DNA of 39,893 nt, taken from Pedobacter ginsenosidimutans (lineage in GTDB: Bacteria; Bacteroidota; Bacteroidia; Sphingobacteriales; Sphingobacteriaceae). The position numbers and the translations under genes were made by a program. The stretch spans positions 1-39,893 of the forward strand of contig NZ_LMZQ01000047.1 of the NCBI RefSeq assembly GCF_001442625.1, in the 5' to 3' direction. The notes under the pieces are model-generated. The model was not told the origin of the DNA. It ran no database searches and was given only the letters and a program-made list of their open reading frames with translations. This document shows positions 18,470 to 25,397 of the stretch, piece by piece; position 1 is the first letter of the stretch, and every line of letters begins with the position of its first letter.

Positions 18470-19069
18470 ATGAAAAAGATAACCTTTTCTATTATAGCAG
18501 CAACTACCATCCTGTTTTTCTCCTGCAAGAAATCTTTTTTGGACGAAAAACCGCTCGATTTCTTAAGTACAACAAATGCCTACATCACTGTTAAAGATTT
18601 TGATGCTGCAGTTAACAATCTGTATAGCCGGGTAAGAAGCGAGTTTTATAACAGCGGAGAGCAAAGACCATTCGATTATGTATTTGGTTGCGATCTGGTT
18701 TTTGATGGTCAGCCGGCTACCACAAGACACACCAATATGGTTGCGGCCTATTCGCCATTAAGCACCGAAATCCCTTTGATCCACTGGACTTCACTGTACA
18801 AGATTATTGCAGAATCCAACACCATTATCGGGCGAATCCCGGCTTCTGAACTGGCACCAGCCGATAGAACACTAATGGAAGCGAGAGCGAAGTTTTTCAG
18901 GGGCATGGCCTTTCGTACACTTGCCTATCTATATGGCGGTGTACCCTTAAATACAACAGAAGTGGTAACACCCAAACGTTCAATTTTGATTACGCGCGCC
19001 CCCATATCGGCCAGGCGCAAACTTGCTGATGGCCCCGATAGGAACTGGCTGAAATCGATAACTAAATAA
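18470..19069 (+). pseudogene. Truncated SusD-like lipoprotein
   Basis: The frame starts as a normal SusD: lipobox LFFSC, KKSFLDEKPLDFLSTTNAY, EARAKFFRGMAFRTLAYLYGGVPLNTTEVVTPKR. Homology ends at about position 18979, after roughly 170 residues of an expected 500 or more. The last 30 codons (from SILITRAPISARR) are the antisense of a CoA-transferase gene fragment, ending at a chance stop at 19067-19069. The C-terminal SusD signature is absent. ATG at 18470 is preferred to an upstream in-frame TTG-type start because it begins the signal peptide just after the SusC stop. A stable, functional SusD is unlikely. Confidence 0.88.
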
Positions 19070-19086
19070 TCTTCAAGCGGTAGCAT
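18970..19086 (-). pseudogene. 5' remnant of a second CaiB/BaiF CoA-transferase gene
   Basis: Read on the minus strand from an ATG at 19086, about 39 codons encode LEDYLVIDFSQFLSGPSASL followed by RLADMGARVIKIERLG. This matches, residue for residue in pattern, the start of the intact neighbour at 20349 (LEGLLILEFCQFLAGPSAGL ... LADLGARVIKIERP). After the ERLG the frame is antisense SusD. It is therefore the N-terminal tip of a paralogous CoA-transferase gene that once followed the intact one in the same operon. Confidence 0.85.
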
Positions 19087-19102
19087 AATTTTGTTTATTA
19101 AA

Positions 19103-19188
19103 TCGTCATCTCGACCGTAGTGGAGAGATCTATTAGGTCTTTGTCCTATAGATTTCTCCATTCCGCTGCGCTCCAGTCGGAATGACGA
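19103..19188. repeat. CGTCAT...ATGACG intergenic element
   Basis: Bounded by TCGTCAT and ATGACGA. The interior has CTCGACCGTAG, AGAGATCTAT ... ATAGATTTCTCC (inner inverted repeat) and CTGCGCTCCAGTCGG. Related copies lie at 31447-31554, 33252-33359 and, partly, 4334-4377. It fills the gap between the CoA-transferase stop and the paralogue remnant and could fold into a long imperfect hairpin. Confidence 0.8.
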
Positions 19189-19197
19189 TCATTTTTA

Positions 19198-20349
19198 TTA
19201 ATTCAACTCAAACTCTCTATTAATCTCAGCCGTATCAAAACCAAGTTTTGGCGCAGCTTTCGAAGCAAATAACTTTTCATTATCCAATCTAATCGGACTC
19301 ACTGTTGTCTTTATTTTTTTGCCTTCATCTAAATCCAATTCCTGTTCAATCTGTAGGCTTTTATAAGTATTCGTGGCTGTTGCAGTTTGATAATTTAATA
19401 CTTCAGCGCACCAAATACCATGACCTTCCAAAAGATTAACCCAATGTTTTGTATCTTCTTTTTTAAAGGTTTCGGCCAGGCGTATAATTAATTTATCGCG
19501 GTTTTCAAATGCTGAACCTGCCTCAACGTATAAGTCAGTAATATCACAATTGATGATCGTACAGATATTTGGCAGGTTGCCCATGGCCATGGCAATATAA
19601 CCGTCGTTGGTTTCGTACATGCCATAAGGAGCGCTTAAATAAGCGTGTGCACTGCCTTTTGCTCCGCTTCTATCGGGCAATTTACCGCCATCGTTTAAGT
19701 AGGTGGTTAATACTTCAAACTGTACATCTAAAATGGATTCTAGCAAACTCACCTCAATCAAAACACTTTTATTGGTTTTTGCCCTTTTGATCAAAGCGGC
19801 CATAATACCTTGTGCCAAATGGTTTCCGCACATAATATCCGAAACGGAAAGTCCGAAAGGAACTGGTCCGTCTACATCAACACCCGATAAAAATGTTAAT
19901 CCAGAAACAGATTGTACCAATAAGTCCTGACCTGGCTTGTTTTTCCACGGGCCTTCACTTCCATAGCCGGTTACCATACCGTAAACAATTTTTGGATTGA
20001 TTTTTTGAACGTTTTCATAATCCAGACCAATTTTCTCCATCACACCCGGACGGAAATTATGTGTCATCACATCGGCCTTACTGATTAGTTTTTTAAGTCT
20101 TTCTAAATCTTCCGGATTTTTTAAATCGGCGGTATAACTTTCTTTATTCCGGTTGATGGTGTGAAAAAGCAGGCTGTCTTCATCCACAAAAAGATTCTTG
20201 ATGGATAAAGATCTGCAGGCGTCGCCTGTTTTTGGTCGTTCGATTTTAATCACACGGGCACCTAAATCTGCCAGTTTTAATCCTGCAGATGGTCCTGCCA
20301 AAAATTGGCAAAACTCTAAAATCAAAAGTCCTTCAAGCGGTCGGTTCAT
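19198..20349 (-). CDS. CaiB/BaiF-family (class III) CoA-transferase
   Basis: A 383-residue cytoplasmic enzyme. Family hallmarks: LEFCQFLAGPSAGLKLADLGARVIKIERP at the N-terminus, then LLFHTINRNKESYTADLKNPE, VMTHNFRPGVMEKIGLDYENV, NPKIVYGMVTGYGSEGPWKNKPGQDLLVQSVSGL, and SVSDIMCGNHLAQGIMAALIKR. Asp171 in this last motif lies where class III transferases carry the catalytic Asp that forms the acyl-enzyme. It starts by an ATGA overlap with the solute-binding-protein gene, so both proteins are made together. No acyl-CoA ligase, hydratase or lyase is nearby, so the acid moved between CoA carriers is unknown. Length is within the family range (about 380-430). Confidence 0.9.
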   Translation of the reverse strand: MNRPLEGLLILEFCQFLAGPSAGLKLADLGARVIKIERPKTGDACRSLSIKNLFVDEDSLLFHTINRNKESYTADLKNPEDLERLKKLISKADVMTHNFRPGVMEKIGLDYENVQKINPKIVYGMVTGYGSEGPWKNKPGQDLLVQSVSGLTFLSGVDVDGPVPFGLSVSDIMCGNHLAQGIMAALIKRAKTNKSVLIEVSLLESILDVQFEVLTTYLNDGGKLPDRSGAKGSAHAYLSAPYGMYETNDGYIAMAMGNLPNICTIINCDITDLYVEAGSAFENRDKLIIRLAETFKKEDTKHWVNLLEGHGIWCAEVLNYQTATATNTYKSLQIEQELDLDEGKKIKTTVSPIRLDNEKLFASKAAPKLGFDTAEINREFELN

Positions 20350-21506
20350 GATAACACTAAACTTTTAGATTGCTGATATAATTTGTTCATAACCGACAAA
20401 ACCTTGATTTCATCGCCTCCATTCATTAAATAATCGCGCACCACATCTCCTGCATGATCTTGAAAATACATCGAACCATGGTAACGTGGACGGAGAAAAG
20501 CTCTTTGTAAGGCTGGTAAAGTATTCAGAAAATAATGTTGACTCTGGCGATTGACTTCTTCGTTTTTCCATGCCGCTAAATGCCCTGGCTGACCACCATT
20601 CTCAAAAAATAAAGTAGACTGACACGCCGGTGAACCTACGAATTCTACATATTTGGCAGCAATTTCCAATGCTTCGCATTTAGCAGAAATGGCTAAACCT
20701 GTTCCACCCAATGTGCTTCTCAGATTGGTTTTACCATCTAAAGAAATCATATCGTGAAAGTGCAAGGTTTTGCGGGCATAACCATTACGCGAATAGTTTG
20801 AGTAGCCATAAGCAAACGGGCAATACGCAATTTCGTCGGTTAAAGTCATTGCTTCATATACCTGAATCGGGTTTCTATCGAAGTTTGCTTTATCTATTTT
20901 CGAGGCCAGTTTCCGATACATTTGCAAAGCGCTAACACCAATTCCCTTAGAAACCACCTGCTCATCGCTTTGACAAGGATCTTCACCCAAAGAGCAGCAA
21001 ATAGTATAAAAATTCATTAACACATCGATGGGAATAGCTGCAAAAGCAACCAGACCATTATCAGCAAGAGCCAATAGATCTTCAAAAGATTTAGGTAATT
21101 GCAAACCCTTTTGAGCCAATAAATCAGGCCTTGAAGCTGCTACAGGAGTTGCCGCATCTATGGGTAAGGCCCATAAGTGTTCATCATAAAAATAACTCTC
21201 GTAAGACTGGCCAACAGAATTTTCCTCCTGATCTTTCAAATATTCTTGAGAAAGATAAAGATCCAAAGGCACTATTGATTCTGTTTTGGCGGCAAAACCT
21301 GCCCAGGGATGATCGATCACCAGCAGATCAAATCGTTCTGCCAATTCCTGAATTGAAAAATCGGCAAATTGCTGCAAGCTTCTTTTCTCCCAGGTGATGT
21401 TTACATTGGGGTACAATTCAGAAAAACGCTGTGCCGTAGCCACCATCGGCAAAAGCCCACGGCTATGGTTCCAGGTTATTCCTTTTAAATTTATCGTCTT
21501 CTCCAC
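20346..21506 (-). CDS. Leaderless ABC-type extracellular solute-binding protein homologue
   Basis: A 386-residue protein resembling family 1 carbohydrate-binding proteins: a start of ITWNHSRGLLPMVATAQRFSELYPNVNITWEKR, FDLLVIDHPWAGFA, the hinge-like YFYDEHLWALPIDAATPVAASRPDLL, and LGGTGLAISAKCEALEIAAKYVEFV. No signal peptide or lipobox precedes it: the fold begins within 10 residues of the GTG start, and an in-frame stop lies at 21525-21527. No ABC permease or ATPase gene occurs in the window. It should therefore stay in the cytoplasm. The 4-base overlap with the CoA-transferase suggests a joint task, for example ligand sensing or handing a sugar acid to the enzyme; this is speculation. Confidence 0.82.
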   Translation of the reverse strand: MEKTINLKGITWNHSRGLLPMVATAQRFSELYPNVNITWEKRSLQQFADFSIQELAERFDLLVIDHPWAGFAAKTESIVPLDLYLSQEYLKDQEENSVGQSYESYFYDEHLWALPIDAATPVAASRPDLLAQKGLQLPKSFEDLLALADNGLVAFAAIPIDVLMNFYTICCSLGEDPCQSDEQVVSKGIGVSALQMYRKLASKIDKANFDRNPIQVYEAMTLTDEIAYCPFAYGYSNYSRNGYARKTLHFHDMISLDGKTNLRSTLGGTGLAISAKCEALEIAAKYVEFVGSPACQSTLFFENGGQPGHLAAWKNEEVNRQSQHYFLNTLPALQRAFLRPRYHGSMYFQDHAGDVVRDYLMNGGDEIKVLSVMNKLYQQSKSLVLS

Positions 21507-21527
21507 TATATTTCTTCTTTTTATCTA

Positions 21528-21551
21528 ATGGTTGGTGTCTCCACCGGCCAT
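21528..21551. repeat. GGTnnGTG-TCnn-CACnnACC hairpin
   Basis: ATGGTTGGTG, loop TCTC, CACCGGCCAT; 10-base stem with two G-U pairs. Confidence 0.75.
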
Positions 21552-21568
21552 GTTTTATTTTACTTATT

Positions 21569-21591
21569 TCGGTTGGTGAGACACCAACCGA
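21569..21591. repeat. GGTnnGTG-TCnn-CACnnACC hairpin (reverse orientation)
   Basis: TCGGTTGGTG, loop AGA, CACCAACCGA; perfect 10-base stem. On the minus strand the loop reads TCT, in keeping with the family. Confidence 0.78.
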
Positions 21592-21606
21592 TAGGTCTTA
21601 AATTTT

Positions 21607-21628
21607 TGGTTCGTGGTGACACGAACCA
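21607..21628. repeat. GGTnnGTG-TCnn-CACnnACC hairpin (reverse orientation)
   Basis: TGGTTCGTG, loop GTGA, CACGAACCA; perfect 9-base stem. On the minus strand the loop reads TCAC. Confidence 0.78.
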
Positions 21629-21703
21629 CGGCGAAAGCGCTACGGTTTCAGGTTATTCCTTTTAATTAATTATCTTCTCCACTTTATTTCTTCTTTTTAG
21701 CTA

Positions 21704-21727
21704 ATGGTTGGTGTCCCCACCGACCAT
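21704..21727. repeat. GGTnnGTG-TCnn-CACnnACC hairpin
   Basis: ATGGTTGGTG, loop TCCC, CACCGACCAT; 10-base stem with one G-U pair. It belongs to the second copy of the 112-base duplication. Confidence 0.75.
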
Positions 21728-21754
21728 GTTCTTATTTTACTTATTTCGGTTATT

Positions 21755-24283
21755 CTATTTTCCTGTTTTTATAATTATTGATGATGATGCTAAACCTGCT
21801 GATGAAGCTGTTAATTTTATGGTTCCGGTTTTTTCTGTTGATTGCAAAATGGCTAAACATAAACCATGGAAAGCTTTGCGATAATTGGCTTTAAATGGCT
21901 CTAAGCTGGCCTGAAACCCATTATCAACACCTGCAATAAAGCCGACACCTTCAACCTGAAAATCAACCAGATTATCAGCATCAGGAACTACGTTGCCAGC
22001 AGCGTCCAAAACGCGAACCGTTACAAACGATAAATCCTTACCATCAGCTTTAATATTTTTTCTATCAGCGATTAATTCAATTTTTGCAGGATCTCCTGCG
22101 GTTTTCACTTCACGTATTAAAACATCTTTGCCGCTTTTACGGGATACTGCTTTTAAAGTTCCAGGCTCAAAAGACACATTCCAGTGTACATGTAAATCAT
22201 CGCCTTGTTTTGATTTTTTTCCTAATGATTTTCCGTTCAGGTACAATTCTACTTCATCAGCATTGTTGTAATAAGCCCATACTTCAACCGATTTTCCTTG
22301 TTTCCAGTTCCAATGAGGCAGAATGTGTAATACAGGTTTGTTTGTCCACTCGCTCTGGTACATGTAATATGAATCCTTCGGAAAACCTGCTAAATCAACG
22401 ATTCCAAAGTATGAGCTTCTTGCTGGCCACGGATAAGGTAAAGGCTCGCCCAGGTAATCGAAACCCGTCCAAACAAATAAACCCGAAACATGATCATACT
22501 TTTTTGCTGCTGCCCAGGTTTCTTCATGTGTAGACCCCCAATAGGCTGAAACATTGTCGTAGGCAGATGCCGACCACTCATTATTTCCTTCTGTAAATTT
22601 CGTTTTTCCATCTTTTGGCCAGCGACGGATAGTATCGGCAGTATCGTAAAAGCCTCTGGTTTCTAAAGCGGAAGTGGTTTCTGTAGCCAAAAACTTAACG
22701 CCAGGATAATTTATAGGGAAATCTTTATACAGTTTGTGGTTGTAGTTTAATCCATAGATATCTAATGCATTGGCTTGGTAGATAAAATTCTTTTCGGCTT
22801 TTGTTTCTGTTAAAGCTGAAATTACAGGCCGGGTTTTATCTAAGTTTTTAACGATTCCAACCAATTCTTTTGTAATCGCAATGCCTGTACTATCAAACTG
22901 TTCGCGGATTTCGTTGCCGATGCTCCAAAGGATAATGGATGGGTGGTTACGATCGCGTTTAATCATCTCTTCCAGATCTCTTTTGTGCCAGGCTGGAAAA
23001 TCGAGGTGGTAATCGTTTTTGGTTTTCTTTTTCGCCCACATATCGAAAGCTTCGTCCATAACCAGGAAACCCATTTTATCGCATAAATCTAAAAACTCAG
23101 GCGCAGGTGGGTTATGCGCTGTACGGATGGCGTTTACCCCCATTGCTTTCATAATTTCCAGCTGGCGTTCCATAGCCCTCACATTCACAGCAGCACCCAG
23201 GGCGCCTAAATCGTGGTGCAGACAAACACCTAAAATTTTCATTGGTTTTCCGTTTAATGAAAAGCCTTTAACTGCATCGAAATTGAAATCACGTACGCCA
23301 AAAGGTGTTGTATATTGATCAATAATCTTCCCATCAGCTTGTGCAATTTCTACCACCAACTTGTACATTGTAGGATGATCAACAGACCACAGTTTAGGAT
23401 TAGCTATTCCAAGGCCGCTAATCATCATTGTTATAGAAGTTTCACTTGTATTGAGGGGCCACTCCTTTTTTTGCAGTTGGCTATTTTTATCGTCCAAAAT
23501 GGTCGTTAGAATTTTATAAACACCTTTTGTTTTGAATTTATTTTCAATTTCAATTTCAGCATTTACCGACGCGATACTTTCACCAGGTTTTAATTTTCTG
23601 CTTTCGTTGCTTTGACCTTTATCGCCGCTGATTAGGAAGGTTTTTACAAAAGTGCCATTGTGTTTAATTGAAACTTTTGCTGCAGATGTAAGCCAAACAT
23701 TTCTGTAAATCCCCGAACCTGAATACCAGCGCGAATCAGGCTGTGCTGAATTATCAACTTTAACTGCAATGCTATTTTTTCCAGCTTTTAAAAATTTGCT
23801 GATCTCGTAAGAAAAAGAGCTGTAACCGTAAGGTCTTTTGCCTAAATATTGACCATTGATCCAAACTTCACTATTTTTATACACGCCATCGAATTCGACA
23901 GTGATTAATCTATCCTTAAAATTGGCAGGAGCAATAAATTCTTTTCTGTACCAGCCAATACCTGTGGGTAAACCACCACCTTCAGGTTTTGCAGGGTTTT
24001 TCTCGTCGAATTTACCTTCAATACTCCAATCGTGCGGTAAAGTGAGTTTTCTCCATTTAAGATCGTTGTATGCCAGAGATTTTGCATTTGGTTCGTCTCC
24101 TAAAAAGAATTTCCAATCTTTGTTAAAACTTATTCTGGTGCGCGATTGTGCGAATGCAGTTCCACTTAATAAGGTCAATGCCAATATTAATTTGAAAATG
24201 AAATTGACCTTGAGGTTCGTGAGGACACGAACCTTGGCAGTTGGAAATAGTTTAAACCTTAATATTGTCTCTGGCCTCTTCAT
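21755..24283 (-). CDS. GH2 beta-galactosidase-like hydrolase
   Basis: An 842-residue secreted enzyme with the GH2 layout: N-terminal jelly roll (ISFNKDWKFFLGDEP ... LTLPHDWSIEG), Ig-like domain, TIM barrel, then C-terminal sandwich domains of the DUF4982 type (KSVEVWAYYNNADEVELYLNGKSLG). General acid Glu458 is in ILWSIGNE; the likely nucleophile is Glu535 in FLATETTSA. TAHNPPAPEFLDLCDKMGFLVMDEAFDMW is the usual barrel signature. ATG at 24283 is chosen (one base after the preceding stop, GAAGAATTAAG upstream) over a GTG at 24301. The signal peptide core is FKLILALTLLSGTAFAQ, but its n-region is 30 residues long because a hairpin repeat is inserted in frame (24213-24234). Beta-galactosidase is the best guess of activity. 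Confidence 0.92.
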   Translation of the reverse strand: MKRPETILRFKLFPTAKVRVLTNLKVNFIFKLILALTLLSGTAFAQSRTRISFNKDWKFFLGDEPNAKSLAYNDLKWRKLTLPHDWSIEGKFDEKNPAKPEGGGLPTGIGWYRKEFIAPANFKDRLITVEFDGVYKNSEVWINGQYLGKRPYGYSSFSYEISKFLKAGKNSIAVKVDNSAQPDSRWYSGSGIYRNVWLTSAAKVSIKHNGTFVKTFLISGDKGQSNESRKLKPGESIASVNAEIEIENKFKTKGVYKILTTILDDKNSQLQKKEWPLNTSETSITMMISGLGIANPKLWSVDHPTMYKLVVEIAQADGKIIDQYTTPFGVRDFNFDAVKGFSLNGKPMKILGVCLHHDLGALGAAVNVRAMERQLEIMKAMGVNAIRTAHNPPAPEFLDLCDKMGFLVMDEAFDMWAKKKTKNDYHLDFPAWHKRDLEEMIKRDRNHPSIILWSIGNEIREQFDSTGIAITKELVGIVKNLDKTRPVISALTETKAEKNFIYQANALDIYGLNYNHKLYKDFPINYPGVKFLATETTSALETRGFYDTADTIRRWPKDGKTKFTEGNNEWSASAYDNVSAYWGSTHEETWAAAKKYDHVSGLFVWTGFDYLGEPLPYPWPARSSYFGIVDLAGFPKDSYYMYQSEWTNKPVLHILPHWNWKQGKSVEVWAYYNNADEVELYLNGKSLGKKSKQGDDLHVHWNVSFEPGTLKAVSRKSGKDVLIREVKTAGDPAKIELIADRKNIKADGKDLSFVTVRVLDAAGNVVPDADNLVDFQVEGVGFIAGVDNGFQASLEPFKANYRKAFHGLCLAILQSTEKTGTIKLTASSAGLASSSIIIKTGK
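24213..24234. repeat. GGTnnGTG-TCnn-CACnnACC hairpin inside the GH2 signal-peptide region
   Basis: AGGTTCGTG, loop AGGA, CACGAACCT on the plus strand; on the coding strand the loop reads TCCT. It is translated in frame as part of KVRVLTNLKV ahead of the hydrophobic core. Confidence 0.78.
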
Positions 24284-24284
24284 C

Positions 24285-25397
24285 TTAATTCTTCTTTTCA
24301 CTTACAAAATTCACTTTACTTTTGCCTAAATCTTTCGATGTAGCCACGGCAATTCCACGCTGATCCTGTTTGTTAACCGCACAATAAAAATGGTACACCG
24401 TGCCTTTATATTTCAGTACAAAAGATTTATGTGCGTACAATTCATCGTATTTTTCTGACGATTCTATTAAGTTATTGCCAGTCCAATCGGTCCAGTTTAC
24501 CAAGTCATTTGAGGCAGCAAAGCGGTTAAATGAACCCTTTCTATCCTGCCAGAAAGCACCGAAGTAAAACATTACCCAGGTTCCATTAATGTTTTGAATT
24601 ACAGCATCTCCTGTAATGCCAACAGGATGATGAACAACAGGATTTTTATTAAAGCGCTGCCAATGAATCATGTCATCAGAAACTGCCATGCCGATCCGTT
24701 CGTACCAGCGTGTTTTTTTATTGTTCACCAAAGAATCGCCCACAGCATTGTAATACATTACAAACCGATGTCCCGTTAATTTTTGTTTATCTTCAATTAC
24801 CGTACTTTTAAATAATTTGTTCCGGTTTTCCCACCAACGTACATCTTCATCACCCGAAGTCAAAACGGGTTTATCCAGCCTATTCCATTCTTGAACCATT
24901 GATGGATCTTTTGTGGTATAAGCCATTCCAATGGATAAGGGTTCCACTTCATATCCTTTTTCTTTACCACCGAAATACGACATCCAATATTTGCCATCAA
25001 ACGTGTTTAAGGCATAACTTCCGCCCCATTTGGTATCCAATAAAGCATTATAACCTGCCTTTTGGTTATCGTCCCAATGGCCAGCATCTCCAAACGACAT
25101 CAGTTTGCCCTGATTTTCCCAGTGCAATAAATCTTTACTTTTTGCCAGCCAGGTTTCGTAACCACGACCACTAAAAATAAGGTAGGTCATGTACCAAAAC
25201 TTCCCTTTGCGGAAAACTGTTGGACAATCCATTTTATGCTGATTATCTTCAGGAACCATTACCAGGCCATATTTATAAGGCGTTTTTATTTCCTGATAAA
25301 TTTTTTCCATGGTTTCGGATGAAACAGGATTGATGGTTTGAGCATTCAATGTTAATGCACTTACAAAAAGGAAAAATGCGAGGATTATCTTTTTCAT
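24285..25397 (-). CDS. Secreted GH43/GH117-like five-bladed propeller glycosidase
   Basis: A 370-residue protein with signal peptide (KKIILAFFLFVSALTLNAQ). The sequence shows the alternating strand pattern of GH32/43/117/130-type propellers: HKMDCPTVFRKGKFWYMTYLIFSGRGYETWLAKSKDLLHWE, then GSYALNTFDGKYWMSYFGG, AVSDDMIHWQRFNKNPVV, GDAVIQNINGTWVMFYFGAF and AASNDLVNWTDWTG. Asp in KMDCPTVF is in place for the catalytic base, and Asp in ITGDAVI for a second acid; I cannot assign a family or substrate with confidence. Its ATG overlaps the GH78 stop (ATGA) and its stop is one base from the GH2 start, so the three enzymes are translationally coupled. Confidence 0.78.
   Translation of the reverse strand: MKKIILAFFLFVSALTLNAQTINPVSSETMEKIYQEIKTPYKYGLVMVPEDNQHKMDCPTVFRKGKFWYMTYLIFSGRGYETWLAKSKDLLHWENQGKLMSFGDAGHWDDNQKAGYNALLDTKWGGSYALNTFDGKYWMSYFGGKEKGYEVEPLSIGMAYTTKDPSMVQEWNRLDKPVLTSGDEDVRWWENRNKLFKSTVIEDKQKLTGHRFVMYYNAVGDSLVNNKKTRWYERIGMAVSDDMIHWQRFNKNPVVHHPVGITGDAVIQNINGTWVMFYFGAFWQDRKGSFNRFAASNDLVNWTDWTGNNLIESSEKYDELYAHKSFVLKYKGTVYHFYCAVNKQDQRGIAVATSKDLGKSKVNFVSEKKN

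Larger units (their letters stand above)
21463..21751. repeat. Direct duplication of the binding-protein 5' region
   Basis: Two copies of about 112 bases (21463-21574 and 21640-21751), 177 bases apart. The first covers the first dozen codons, GTG start and leader of the solute-binding-protein gene. The second repeats them with changes that place a stop early (GTGGAGAAGATAATTAATTAA on the minus strand from 21682). Each copy includes one ATGGTTGGTG-type hairpin and TTACTTATTTCGGTT. Confidence 0.78.

Noticed and set aside
18925..19161. A small intact minus-strand gene
   Set aside because: Only the part from 19086 to 18970 has CoA-transferase pattern; the rest is repeat sequence and antisense SusD, so it is a remnant.
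21507..21530. Hidden signal peptide upstream of the binding protein's GTG
   Set aside because: The same frame meets a stop at 21525-21527, and the upstream codons are not hydrophobic.
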